DNA of 22,728 nt, taken from NCBI GenBank assembly GCA_964519335.1, contig CAZFIA010000057.1:1-22728 (forward strand), in the 5' to 3' direction. The position numbers and the translations under genes are program-made. The stretch is from JALZVT01 sp964519335. Lineage in GTDB: Bacteria > Pseudomonadota > Gammaproteobacteria > Pseudomonadales > Azotimanducaceae. The number at the start of each line of letters is the position of its first letter. Position 1 is the first letter of the stretch. The notes under the pieces were generated by a model. That model searched no databases and was not told the DNA's origin. It saw only the letters and a program-made list of their open reading frames with translations. Positions 7,452 through 15,286 of this stretch are shown piece by piece.

Positions 7452-8161
7452 GATGCTTGACCTCCTAACGGTCGCAGCAGTTCGCGGCTGGCGAGTGGTC
7501 GATCTCCAAGATGCGGACGCAACGCCAACTGGAAGATTCGTCGTGCGGCCACGCGAACAGCGCCGGTCTGAAAGTTGCCAAGATAAATCTCCGTTAACTC
7601 AGCGCCAGTGGTACTTGACTCAGATTGCTGCGTGACAACAAATCCCTTATCAGGCCGAAGCTCATAGTGTTCATTCGGGTTAATCGGCTCGCCGGTATCG
7701 GCACAGGAGGTGAAGTCTGGCGCGTAGCCACATTCCTGCAACAGGGCGTATTCGAACTTACGCATAGCAGCGCTCAACGAGTTCGCTGCACTCGACGAGC
7801 CTGACTCGGCTAGACTTGCAATTGTTGCTCCATAAGTGGCAAACAAATAGTCGTGAACGTCGAGGGGTTCGGTCATGCGCAGCAGCAGCTCATTGATATA
7901 AAATCCACAAGCAAGTGCATCGCCTTCCAGCGGTTGAACTGTCGTCAGTTCGCAATCAGTAAGAGTAAACAGCGGACCGCGACCCACCCAGGACGCAAGG
8001 CAGGGTACAAACTGTCGTGGCGGGGTTTTCTTTTTGCCACGCACACCCTTGGCCACCAGCGATACTCGGCCATAGTCGCTGGTAAACAACTCAAGCAACA
8101 AACTCGACTCCCGATAGGGTCGCGTGTGCAGCACGTAAGCGTCCTGGTGTTGTACCTTCAC
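7448..8161 (-). CDS. recO: DNA repair protein RecO
   Basis: RecO helps RecR load RecA onto SSB-coated single-stranded DNA in the RecFOR pathway. The 237-residue product (E. coli 242) opens with the OB-fold region DAYVLHTRPYRESSLLLELFT and the typical VAKGVRGKK segment, then an alpha-helical C-terminal domain with FEYALLQECGYAPDF. The start is GTG 8161, 45 bp after the era stop, with an AGGAGAGG stretch about 22 bases upstream and a closer GGAAGAG. Its end overlaps acpS by 4 bp. Identification is firm. Confidence 0.94.
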   Translation of the reverse strand: MKVQHQDAYVLHTRPYRESSLLLELFTSDYGRVSLVAKGVRGKKKTPPRQFVPCLASWVGRGPLFTLTDCELTTVQPLEGDALACGFYINELLLRMTEPLDVHDYLFATYGATIASLAESGSSSAANSLSAAMRKFEYALLQECGYAPDFTSCADTGEPINPNEHYELRPDKGFVVTQQSESSTTGAELTEIYLGNFQTGAVRVAARRIFQLALRPHLGDRPLASRELLRPLGGQAS

Positions 8162-8206
8162 TGATGTAGCTCTTCCAGCCCTCTCCTGATCAGAGCGCTA
8201 TTGTAG

Positions 8207-9100
8207 CTAATCGTATCCCAGGTGCGTAAGGCTCCGCTCATCATCAGTCCAGTTGGCCTTAACCTTAACCCAAAGCCGAAGCATGACCTTACGGTCGAGT
8301 AACACTTCGATATCCCCACGAGCATCAGTTCCTATGCCCTTCATGCGCTCTCCGCCCTTGCCAATCATGATCTGTTTTTGGCCGTCTCGTTCGACATACA
8401 CCACGGCGTGAATCTCGAGCACCGTGGCGCCTTCCTGAAAGCGTTCGATTGCAACCGTCGAACGATGCGGTAGTTCGTCGCCCAGGCGACGCATGAGCTT
8501 CTCGCGCACGATCTCCGCCACAAGAAAGCGCTCGCTTTTGTCAGTTACCTGATCACCCGCAAACATGTGCGGTCCTTCGGGTAGGTAGCTAAAGATCAGG
8601 CGGCGCAGTTCCTCTAACCCGCGTTTTTTCAGAGCAGCAACCGGAATAATTTCGGCGAAGGCAAACCGCTCGGCCGTCTGCGCCATCACGGGCAAGACTT
8701 GCTCGCGCTTGTCGAGCAAATCTGTTTTATTTATTACAGCCACTACCGGACACTTCGCCTGCTTTAAATGCTCAAGTACCAGCTCATCTTCTTCTGTCCA
8801 ACGATTGGATTCAAACAGAAACAGTGCGAGGTCTACATCGGCTAACACCGATGTTGCTGCTCGAACCATGTAGCGATTGATCGCTCTGCCACCTGCAGTT
8901 GAATGTATACCGGGGGTATCAACATAAATTGCCTGGGCGCCGCCGTCGGTGTCGACACCCAGCAAATTGTGTCTCGTGGTTTGTGGCTTGCGCGACGTAA
9001 TGGCTATTTTCTGCCCAAGCAGATGATTCATCAGGGTCGATTTACCAACATTTGGTCGGCCAAGAATGGCCACATAGCCACAGCGTTCGGAATCGACCAC
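8207..9100 (-). CDS. era: GTPase Era
   Basis: Era is a GTPase that binds the 3' end of 16S rRNA and supports 30S maturation. The 297-residue product (E. coli 301) has GRPNVGKST (G1), DTPGIH (G3) and NKTDLL (G4), followed by a C-terminal KH domain with GKGGERMKGIG. I start at GTG 9100 because VDSERCGYVAILGRPN aligns with the start of E. coli Era (CGFIAIVGRPN), and GGAA lies just upstream. The frame is open to 9274, but this would overlap rnc by over 100 bp; a TTG slightly upstream is a weaker alternative. It follows rnc by 40 bp, as in most proteobacteria. Confidence 0.95.
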   Translation of the reverse strand: MVDSERCGYVAILGRPNVGKSTLMNHLLGQKIAITSRKPQTTRHNLLGVDTDGGAQAIYVDTPGIHSTAGGRAINRYMVRAATSVLADVDLALFLFESNRWTEEDELVLEHLKQAKCPVVAVINKTDLLDKREQVLPVMAQTAERFAFAEIIPVAALKKRGLEELRRLIFSYLPEGPHMFAGDQVTDKSERFLVAEIVREKLMRRLGDELPHRSTVAIERFQEGATVLEIHAVVYVERDGQKQIMIGKGGERMKGIGTDARGDIEVLLDRKVMLRLWVKVKANWTDDERSLTHLGYD

Positions 9101-9140
9101 GCCTGTTCCGGAAGAGGTCAAGAGCCTGCTTCGGATAGGG

Positions 9141-9872
9141 TCAAGAGCGCGCCTCAATAAGCTCGAGCAGGCAACCCGCAGCTTTCTGTTCGGCCTCACG
9201 CCGCGAACTACCCTCTCCGAGCGCTTTAAGCGTCCCATCCGTGAGTTCACAACACACCTCAAAACGCCGCGCATGGTCTGGACCCGTGACCTCTACGACC
9301 TCATAGATTGGCAGAGGATCTTTTTTCGCTTGCAGTAACTCCTGCAATTTCGTCTTAGAGTCTTTGGTCACCGAAACTGTCTCAAGGCGTTGCTCAAACA
9401 GCCGCAGCAACAAGGCTTCAGCCACTCCAAATCCGCCATCGAGGGTGACCGCACCAATGATTGCCTCAAAGGCGTCAGCAAGGATCGAGTTTCGCCGGTG
9501 CCCGCCACCTTTAAGCTCGCCTGCGCCAAGCTCAATCGCTCGTCCAAGATCCAGCTCACGCGCGATCTCCGCTAGCGAGTCGCGTCTTACCAGGGCAGCA
9601 CGCATCAACGACAAGCCATCTTCATGCTCTTTGGGGTAGCGCAGATAGAGCGCGTGGGCTATCACCTGACCCAACACCGCATCGCCCAAAAATTCGAGGC
9701 GTTCGTTGTTGTGTGTTCCGACGCTCTTGTGTCGGAGTGCTTGTTGAATGAGCTCGGGGTTATCGAACTCAACCTCTAGTAACCGGCAGACGCGCTGTAT
9801 CTCGGCCGACTGAGGTTTTGCCCCTGGCACGGCAGGCGTAGCCTCCGGTTCGGGGGACGGGGCCTCCGGCAC
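9141..9872 (-). CDS. rnc: Ribonuclease III
   Basis: RNase III cleaves double-stranded RNA in rRNA processing and in many mRNAs. The 243-residue product holds the signature NERLEFLGD at residues 56-64, the second acidic patch in LADAFEAIIGA, and a C-terminal dsRNA-binding domain ending REAEQKAAGCLLELI. It is about 17 residues longer than E. coli Rnc owing to a Pro/Ala/Glu-rich N-terminus of about 22 residues. No ATG occurs near the beginning, so GTG 9872 is the start; it overlaps the stop of the DUF4845 gene by one base (TAGTG). Gene order lepB-rnc-era is the standard one. Confidence 0.96.
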   Translation of the reverse strand: MPEAPSPEPEATPAVPGAKPQSAEIQRVCRLLEVEFDNPELIQQALRHKSVGTHNNERLEFLGDAVLGQVIAHALYLRYPKEHEDGLSLMRAALVRRDSLAEIARELDLGRAIELGAGELKGGGHRRNSILADAFEAIIGAVTLDGGFGVAEALLLRLFEQRLETVSVTKDSKTKLQELLQAKKDPLPIYEVVEVTGPDHARRFEVCCELTDGTLKALGEGSSRREAEQKAAGCLLELIEARS

Positions 9873-10288
9873 TAGTGAGAATATTCTTTGTTAAACACTA
9901 AGACGGCATCAACGTTGGCGATCAGGTTTTCTCGAATCTCGTAGGCTACGGTGGCTTTGGTGACACCCTTAACTTTTTCGATCTGAACGGCTTCTTCACT
10001 TTTGATAGTGCGAACACTATTCACCTTCAACCCCTTGTTAATTGCGGTGTGTATCCGCTTCTTGCTGCCCTGCCAGAGACTGGGATCTAGGGTTTCAACC
10101 ACCTGCACAATGGCGCGATTATCCATGTAGTGTGGTCCCAAAGTAAGACCCAGGTTGAGAAGAATTGCCAAAACAATGAGCAACATCAAGAACCCAAACA
10201 TACTGATTCCGGATTGCTTTCGACTGGGAGCCAGCCTGGCGGACAGGGCCAGCTTGGCGGCTAACTTAAGAGTGTCACGATGAGTCAT
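9872..10288 (-). CDS. DUF4845 small membrane protein
   Basis: The 138-residue product has a basic N-terminus, then KQSGISMFGFLMLLIVLAILLN (written here in part: ISMFGFLMLLIVLAIL), a single hydrophobic segment at about residues 33-55, and an extramembrane domain with GPHYMDNRAI. This layout and the R-K-Q-x-G-x-S entry to the membrane segment fit the DUF4845 family, which lies between lepB and rnc in pseudomonads and relatives and looks pseudopilin-like. Function is not known. ATG 10288 starts one base after the lepB stop; a second ATG at MFGFLML is possible. The frame is open further upstream into lepB, which I reject. Confidence 0.75.
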   Translation of the reverse strand: MTHRDTLKLAAKLALSARLAPSRKQSGISMFGFLMLLIVLAILLNLGLTLGPHYMDNRAIVQVVETLDPSLWQGSKKRIHTAINKGLKVNSVRTIKSEEAVQIEKVKGVTKATVAYEIRENLIANVDAVLVFNKEYSH

Positions 10289-10289
10289 T

Positions 10290-11078
10290 TCAGCGAATTT
10301 CCTGGTTACGTTCAAAGCTTGGAATCGACCAACCGGGCATATGCATCCAGATTCTAAATGCACGCCCAACAATATTAGATTCAGGCACAAAGGCGAACTC
10401 AGGTTGAATTGTGCCCCAACCACGGCTGTCAAAGCTCGCACCCCGATTATCACCCATCATGAAGTAGTGATGCTGTGGCACCTGCCACGAATTTTCAGGT
10501 TCAAGGCCGGGATAACGCCACACCGGGTGTGACGCGTCTCCCAAAACTTCGGTGTACTCACGGACAGGAACCGTTCCACGGCCACCCGTCAACGGCAATT
10601 CGAACTCCCGTTCAAACGTATAGGAGAGCCTCTCATCGTTGATATATAACGTCTTGTTTTTATAGGTTATTTTATCTCCAGGCAGGCCCACAACCCGCTT
10701 AATGAAGTAATCGCTACTGTGACGCGGCACAAAGACCATGACTTCACCTCGAGCAGGCTCACCAACGTCGAGCACCTTGGTGCCTATGACCGGCAGGCGC
10801 ACACCGTAGACGTATTTGTTCACCAGAATAAAATCCCCCACTTCAAGTGTGGGAATCATGGAGCCAGAGGGAATCTGGTAGGGTTCGACCAGAAAACTGC
10901 GTAAAAAAAAGACGACAAATAATACGGGGAAGAATGATCGGGCGTATTCAACAGTCACGGGCATAGGCTCAGAAGGTGCCCGCTTCGGTTTCCATAGCAG
11001 CGAATCAACCAGCCACAGAAGCCCTGTCAGCAAGACAGCCAGACTCAACACCAGCGGAAAATTGATGTGCTCCATCAT
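10290..11078 (-). CDS. lepB: Signal peptidase I
   Basis: LepB removes signal peptides from exported proteins at the outer face of the inner membrane. The 262-residue product has two N-terminal membrane segments (about 8-28 and 47-63). The catalytic serine is S73 in PSGSMIPT and the lysine is K127 in YFIKRVVGLPGD. GDNRGASFDSRGWG is the conserved C-terminal box. It is shorter than E. coli LepB (324) but normal for pseudomonads. ATG 11078 starts 3 bp after the lepA stop, so the two are cotranscribed. Confidence 0.97.
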   Translation of the reverse strand: MMEHINFPLVLSLAVLLTGLLWLVDSLLWKPKRAPSEPMPVTVEYARSFFPVLFVVFFLRSFLVEPYQIPSGSMIPTLEVGDFILVNKYVYGVRLPVIGTKVLDVGEPARGEVMVFVPRHSSDYFIKRVVGLPGDKITYKNKTLYINDERLSYTFEREFELPLTGGRGTVPVREYTEVLGDASHPVWRYPGLEPENSWQVPQHHYFMMGDNRGASFDSRGWGTIQPEFAFVPESNIVGRAFRIWMHMPGWSIPSFERNQEIR

Positions 11079-11081
11079 GGG

Positions 11082-12875
11082 TTAGCGCTCGACCTTTAAG
11101 GCGGCGAGGAACGCATCCTGGGGTATCTCCACACTGCCCACTTGTTTCATACGTTTCTTGCCCGCTTTTTGCTTTTCGAGCAGCTTTTTCTTGCGCGTAA
11201 TGTCTCCGCCATAGCACTTCGCAGTCACATTCTTGCGCAGCGCTTTTACGGTTTGTCGAGCAATGATGTGCCCTCCAATGGCGGCCTGAATAGCCACATC
11301 AAACATTTGCCGGGGAATGAGCTCTTTCATTTTCTCGGCTAGCGATCGGCCTCGACCCTGAGCGTCATCGCGATGCACGATCATCGCAAGCGCATCAACT
11401 TTGTCACCGTTGATCAAGATATCGAGCTTTACGAGCGGCGCTGCCTGAAAGTTCTTAAACGCGTAATCGAGCGAAGCGTATCCCCTGCTTACAGACTTTA
11501 GCCGATCGAAGAAGTCGAGCACCACCTCCGCCATGGGCATCGCATAGGTCATGGATACTTGACCGGAGGAGAACTGCATATTGTTTTGGGTCCCACGGCG
11601 TTCGACACACAGCGTAATGACGTTGCCAACGTATTCCTGCGGCACAAGGATATTCACCTCGGCCATAGGCTCGCGCATTTCCTGCACGTTGTCGGGCAGC
11701 TGCGATGGATTGTCCACCAGAAGCTGCACTCCTTTGCTATCAATTACCTCGTACACCACCGTTGGCGCACTGGTAATGAGGTCAAGATCGTACTCGCGCT
11801 CTAGCCGTTCCTGAATGATCTCCATGTGCAACATGCCCAGAAAACCACAACGAAAGCCAAAACCAAGCGCATCTGAACTTTCGGGTTCGTAGTAAAGAGA
11901 GGCATCGTTAAGAGTGAGTTTGGACAACGCTTCGCGAAAGCTCTCAAAATCTTCTGAGCTCACTGGAAACAAGCCCGCATAGACCTGAGGCTTTACCTGG
12001 GCAAAACCAGGTAGCTGCTCGACATCTTCATTGCGGGCGCTGACGATAGTGTCACCGACGGGTGCTCCCCGAATATCTTTGATACCTGCAACAACATAAC
12101 CTACCTCGCCCGCCTCAAGTATCTTGTCCGGCGATCGCTTAGGCGTGAAGCGACCCAGATCGTCCACAACCTGCGCTTTGCCCACTGACTTTATTATTAT
12201 CTTGTCGCCTTTATTGATGGTGCCTTGCACCACACGAATTAGAGACACAATACCCAGGTAGTTGTCGAACCAGGAATCGATTATGAGCGCCTGCAATGGT
12301 GCTTCGCGATCCCCAACCGGCGCAGGAATTTCAGCAACGAGTTGCTCAAGCAAATCATCAACACCCGCTCCTGTCTTGGCAGAAATCTGTAACGCATCGG
12401 CGGCGGACAGGCCAATGATCTCTTCGACCTCGGCAGCGACGCGCTCGGGATCCGCCTGGGGTAAATCCATTTTGTTCAGCACCGGCAGTACTTCAAGACC
12501 CTGCTCAATCGCTGTGTAGCAGTTAGCGACCGACTGGGCTTCTACGCCTTGCGCGGCATCGACTACTAAAAGCGCGCCCTCGCAGGCCGCCAGCGAGCGC
12601 GACACTTCATAGCTGAAGTCGACGTGCCCCGGTGTATCAATAAAATTGAGTTGGTAGGTTTCACCGTCCCGGGCATCGTAATGCAAGGTTACGCTTTGCG
12701 CTTTGATGGTGATGCCGCGTTCACGCTCCAGATCCATAGAGTCCAGAACCTGCGCCTCCATTTCGCGCGCAGTCAAGCCACCACAAAGCTGAATCAACCG
12801 GTCGGCCAATGTCGACTTACCGTGATCAATATGGGCAATGATCGAGAAATTTCGAATGCGCTGAATAACAGACAA
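11082..12875 (-). CDS. lepA: Elongation factor 4 (LepA)
   Basis: LepA is a ribosome-binding translational GTPase linked to back-translocation or initiation and 30S biogenesis. The 597-residue product (E. coli 599) has AHIDHGKST, DTPGHVDF and NKMDLP in the G domain, EF-G-like domains II, III and V, and the LepA-specific C-terminal domain (TAKCYGGDITRKKKLLEKQKAG region). The start is TTG 12875: it aligns exactly with the family start (IQRIRNFSIIAHIDHG), and no ATG is in frame nearby. GAGG lies about 8 bases upstream. A 205-bp spacer with a strong hairpin separates it from mucD. Confidence 0.97.
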   Translation of the reverse strand: MSVIQRIRNFSIIAHIDHGKSTLADRLIQLCGGLTAREMEAQVLDSMDLERERGITIKAQSVTLHYDARDGETYQLNFIDTPGHVDFSYEVSRSLAACEGALLVVDAAQGVEAQSVANCYTAIEQGLEVLPVLNKMDLPQADPERVAAEVEEIIGLSAADALQISAKTGAGVDDLLEQLVAEIPAPVGDREAPLQALIIDSWFDNYLGIVSLIRVVQGTINKGDKIIIKSVGKAQVVDDLGRFTPKRSPDKILEAGEVGYVVAGIKDIRGAPVGDTIVSARNEDVEQLPGFAQVKPQVYAGLFPVSSEDFESFREALSKLTLNDASLYYEPESSDALGFGFRCGFLGMLHMEIIQERLEREYDLDLITSAPTVVYEVIDSKGVQLLVDNPSQLPDNVQEMREPMAEVNILVPQEYVGNVITLCVERRGTQNNMQFSSGQVSMTYAMPMAEVVLDFFDRLKSVSRGYASLDYAFKNFQAAPLVKLDILINGDKVDALAMIVHRDDAQGRGRSLAEKMKELIPRQMFDVAIQAAIGGHIIARQTVKALRKNVTAKCYGGDITRKKKLLEKQKAGKKRMKQVGSVEIPQDAFLAALKVER

Positions 12876-13080
12876 GCTGACTAGCCTCGGGCCAATCCAG
12901 GCCGCATGTGCAAAACACCTTTGTAGCCGCCCACCACATAGACAGCAGGCAGCTACGAAAACCGGCGGAGTGTAGCGAAAAGCGGCTGTGGGCGCACCTC
13001 ACTGCAGGCCCACGCCGGCCCGCAGCAGGAATCTGAGATTAGATGCCCCGCAGAGAGAGGCTATCTAACTAAGGTACTCA
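12876..13080 (-). promoter_or_regulatory. mucD-lepA spacer
   Basis: No gene is visible here. It holds the hairpin at 12983-13017 and the lepA ribosome-binding site. Its length suggests lepA has its own promoter, but I cannot pick a convincing -35/-10 pair. Confidence 0.3.
12978..13017 (-). terminator. GC-rich hairpin after mucD, possible intrinsic terminator
   Basis: GTGGGC (12988-12993) pairs with GCCCAC (13008-13013). The stem extends inward with GCA/TGC around loop CCTCAC and outward with CGG/CCG. On the minus strand it is followed by a C and four T (12981-12978). The stem is strong but the T run is short, so termination would be partial at best. Confidence 0.45.
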
Positions 13081-14601
13081 CTAAGGAACTCGCACCACTC
13101 GAAATGTGGGTGAGCCATTGCGCACAATCAGTACCGGAACCGATTTACCAGAATCGAGACCAGCAACAATCTTTGAGAACGAGGACACCGATTTCACGGG
13201 CTTGTTGTTAAGCCGGGTAATTACGTCACCAGCCGCAATGCCTGCATCTTCTGCCGCGCCATTTGCCACCAACACGCGAACGCCCTGGGGAATTGAGAGT
13301 CGCTCGAGATCAGATTTGGGTAAGGCTTCGACGGTTAATCCTATGCGACTGTCGGCTGTTTCTTCTTCCGCAGGCTCCTCGCTTGCAATAAACGGATTGC
13401 CAGAATCGGAAAGCTCACCAATCTTCACTTTCAGACGTTTGTTCCTGCCTGCCCGAACAACATCAAGCGTCGCAGTGCTACCCACACGTGTGCGGCCAAC
13501 AAGGTGCGGCAAATCAGCGGAGAGATCGATGTCTTGGCCGTTGAACTTAACAATAATGTCCTCTACCTTGATGCCGCCCTTGTCGGCGGGTCCGTCATTG
13601 AGCACCGAAGCCACAAGCGCCCCGCCAGGTTTTTCGAGGTTATATCCCTCGGCGAGTTCTCGACTTACATCCTGAATGGTTACACCCAACCAACCGCGTG
13701 ACACCCGCCCATCTTCTTTAAGTTGATCGGCAACTTCCATCGCAACGTCGATGGGGATCGCAAACGAAACGCCCATAAAACCACCAGATCGGGTGTAGAT
13801 CTGGGAGTTAATGCCAATCACTTCGCCATCAAGATCGAACAGCGGTCCTCCAGAGTTACCTGGGTTGATCGCGACATCGGTTTGAATGAAGGGAACGTAA
13901 TTCTCACCATTTTCCGTCGGCAAGCTGCGGCCCTTCGCACTAACGATGCCCGCGGTTACTGAATAGTCGAAACCAAAGGGCGAACCGATCGCCAGCACCC
14001 ATTCCCCCACTTTGAGTTTCTCGGAGTCACCCAGTTTTACAACGGGGAGATTGGTTGCCTCAATCTTAAGTACGGCCAAATCCGAGCGCTCGTCGGCACC
14101 AACAAGAGTGGCATCGAGTTGCCGCCGATCGTTCAACCGCACAATTATTTTATCGGCGTCAGCCACAACATGATTGTTGGTAAGGATGTAGCCGTCGGCG
14201 GAAACAATGAACCCACTGCCCAGAGAACGCGGCGCGTTAGGCCGCTCCGAACCATCAGGCGTCCGTCCATCAGGAAAGAACCGACGAAAGAACTCGTCCA
14301 GCTGTTCATTCTGGGGATTACGACTACGCCGACTGGATGCATTCTGCTGGGTAGATATGTTAACTACCGCCGGGGATTGCTGCTCTACCAACGCAGTAAA
14401 GTCGGGTAACTCCTTCGCCGACAGCCCCGAACTAAAGAGCGCGCAGGCGGTGAGCAACAGGAAGGCAAACGCCCCGTAAATCGTTGAATGAACCGACCCA
14501 TCAAAAGGCGAGCGTTGATCGGTGCGAACAGACCGTACGGAAGTGACAGAAACGGCAGAAACGGCAGAAACGGCAGAAACAACGGGAACAGGTCGAAGCA
14601 C
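13081..14601 (-). CDS. mucD: Periplasmic serine protease, MucD/DegP family
   Basis: The product is a trypsin-like HtrA protease with the triad at about H144 (TNNHVV), D174 (RSDLAVLKI) and S250 (NPGNSGGPL), followed by two PDZ domains. Its position after rseC corresponds to Pseudomonas mucD, which limits envelope-stress signalling by degrading misfolded proteins. GTG 14601 has a strong GGAGGA site and no other start exists before the signal sequence, so the 506-residue form with a 38-40-residue N-terminal extension appears real. That extension is a Ser-Val-x repeat (residues 8-27) coded by 9-bp tandem repeats. The hydrophobic segment at 41-56 ends in LTAC, a possible lipobox; SPI cleavage at GLSA-KEL (62/63) is the alternative. 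The upstream side abuts an assembly gap. Confidence 0.93.
   Translation of the reverse strand: MLRPVPVVSAVSAVSAVSVTSVRSVRTDQRSPFDGSVHSTIYGAFAFLLLTACALFSSGLSAKELPDFTALVEQQSPAVVNISTQQNASSRRSRNPQNEQLDEFFRRFFPDGRTPDGSERPNAPRSLGSGFIVSADGYILTNNHVVADADKIIVRLNDRRQLDATLVGADERSDLAVLKIEATNLPVVKLGDSEKLKVGEWVLAIGSPFGFDYSVTAGIVSAKGRSLPTENGENYVPFIQTDVAINPGNSGGPLFDLDGEVIGINSQIYTRSGGFMGVSFAIPIDVAMEVADQLKEDGRVSRGWLGVTIQDVSRELAEGYNLEKPGGALVASVLNDGPADKGGIKVEDIIVKFNGQDIDLSADLPHLVGRTRVGSTATLDVVRAGRNKRLKVKIGELSDSGNPFIASEEPAEEETADSRIGLTVEALPKSDLERLSIPQGVRVLVANGAAEDAGIAAGDVITRLNNKPVKSVSSFSKIVAGLDSGKSVPVLIVRNGSPTFRVVRVP
14547..14582 (-). repeat. 9-bp tandem repeat in the mucD 5' coding region
   Basis: CAGAAACGG (plus strand) occurs perfectly at 14547-14555, 14556-14564 and 14565-14573, with a 7/9 match at 14574-14582. 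On the coding strand each unit adds Ala-Val-Ser in frame. The other side of the gap (14720-14737) shows only one perfect and one imperfect unit. Confidence 0.9.
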
Positions 14602-14619
14602 GGGCTTCCTCCAGTAAAT
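14565..14619 (-). repeat. 55-bp gap-flanking duplicate, left copy (mucD start)
   Basis: Identical to 14720-14774. It carries the mucD ribosome-binding site, GTG start and first codons. The 55-bp length equals that at the first gap, pointing to an assembler k-mer overlap. Confidence 0.92.
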
Positions 14620-14719
14620 NNNNNNNNNNNNNNNNNNNNNNNNNNNNNNNNNNNNNNNNNNNNNNNNNNNNNNNNNNNNNNNNNNNNNNNNNNNNNNNNN
14701 NNNNNNNNNNNNNNNNNNN
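14620..14719. other. Assembly gap (100 N)
   Basis: Exactly 100 N between two copies of one 55-bp sequence. The real sequence is probably continuous from rseC to mucD, with an uncertain number of 9-bp units. Confidence 0.97.
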
Positions 14720-14774
14720 CAGAAACGGCAGAAACAACGGGAACAGGTCGAAGCACGGGCTTCCTCCAGTAAAT
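14720..14774 (-). repeat. 55-bp gap-flanking duplicate, right copy
   Basis: Identical to 14565-14619; it includes a second copy of the mucD GTG at 14756-14754. If the overlap reading is correct, the rseC-mucD spacer is only about 55 bp (14757-14811). Confidence 0.92.
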
Positions 14775-14811
14775 TAACTCTATAACTAAGACAGTATTTG
14801 GGGGCAGGTGT

Positions 14812-15279
14812 TCAACAATCAAGAGGGATAACGGATAATCGCTCGTAAAATCCCTGGTGCAGCCTTTCTCTCACGCAATAGCTTGCCCAGCCACCCACAG
14901 CAAACCCAGCAAGCGTCAACAGGCCCTGGGTGGTGCTCGCCAGGCCCATATTGGCCGCGATCGCACAGCACCCGATAGCGGACAGCAGCGGCGCTCCAAA
15001 CATCACAGCGCTACTGCCTCGCAGGCGCCCAGCCGGGACGCTTACCATCACACTCTGGCCCAGAACAAGCTGCTGACGTTTGGCCACATCGGTTGAGATA
15101 AAGCGGAGCACCTGTGGATGAGTTGCCGCGCCAGCACCACCAGTAAAAAAGGAGCAACTACAGTCTTTGCAGCGTTGGGCTTCGAACTCGATGGCCAGGG
15201 TTACTGCATTTCTATCGACTACTTTTTGAACAATCTGGCCGCGTCTGGCTGCGTTTGTGTCTGACTGCAACAACTGCAA
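14812..15279 (-). CDS. rseC: RseC/MucC family inner-membrane protein
   Basis: RseC (SoxR-reducing protein family) is an inner-membrane protein linked to control of the sigma-E pathway and, in E. coli, to reduction of SoxR. The 155-residue product has a cysteine cluster C37-x2-C40-x-C42, tighter than the usual family spacing, and two membrane segments at about 90-108 and 113-132. A stop (TAG) immediately precedes TTG 15279, so the start is this TTG or one of the TTGs 2 or 3 codons later; no Shine-Dalgarno is visible, and coupling to rseB 7 bp upstream is likely. The position between rseB and mucD supports the call. Confidence 0.88.
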   Translation of the reverse strand: MQLLQSDTNAARRGQIVQKVVDRNAVTLAIEFEAQRCKDCSCSFFTGGAGAATHPQVLRFISTDVAKRQQLVLGQSVMVSVPAGRLRGSSAVMFGAPLLSAIGCCAIAANMGLASTTQGLLTLAGFAVGGWASYCVRERLHQGFYERLSVIPLDC

Positions 15280-15286
15280 CTAAAGG

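Noticed and set aside
9101..9274. Upstream extension of era to 9274
   Set aside because: It would overlap rnc by more than 100 bp and adds residues that do not align with Era.
13106..13675. 189-codon plus-strand open frame opposite mucD
   Set aside because: It is the complement of the conserved PDZ region of MucD; Ser/Pro-rich shadow translation without family features.
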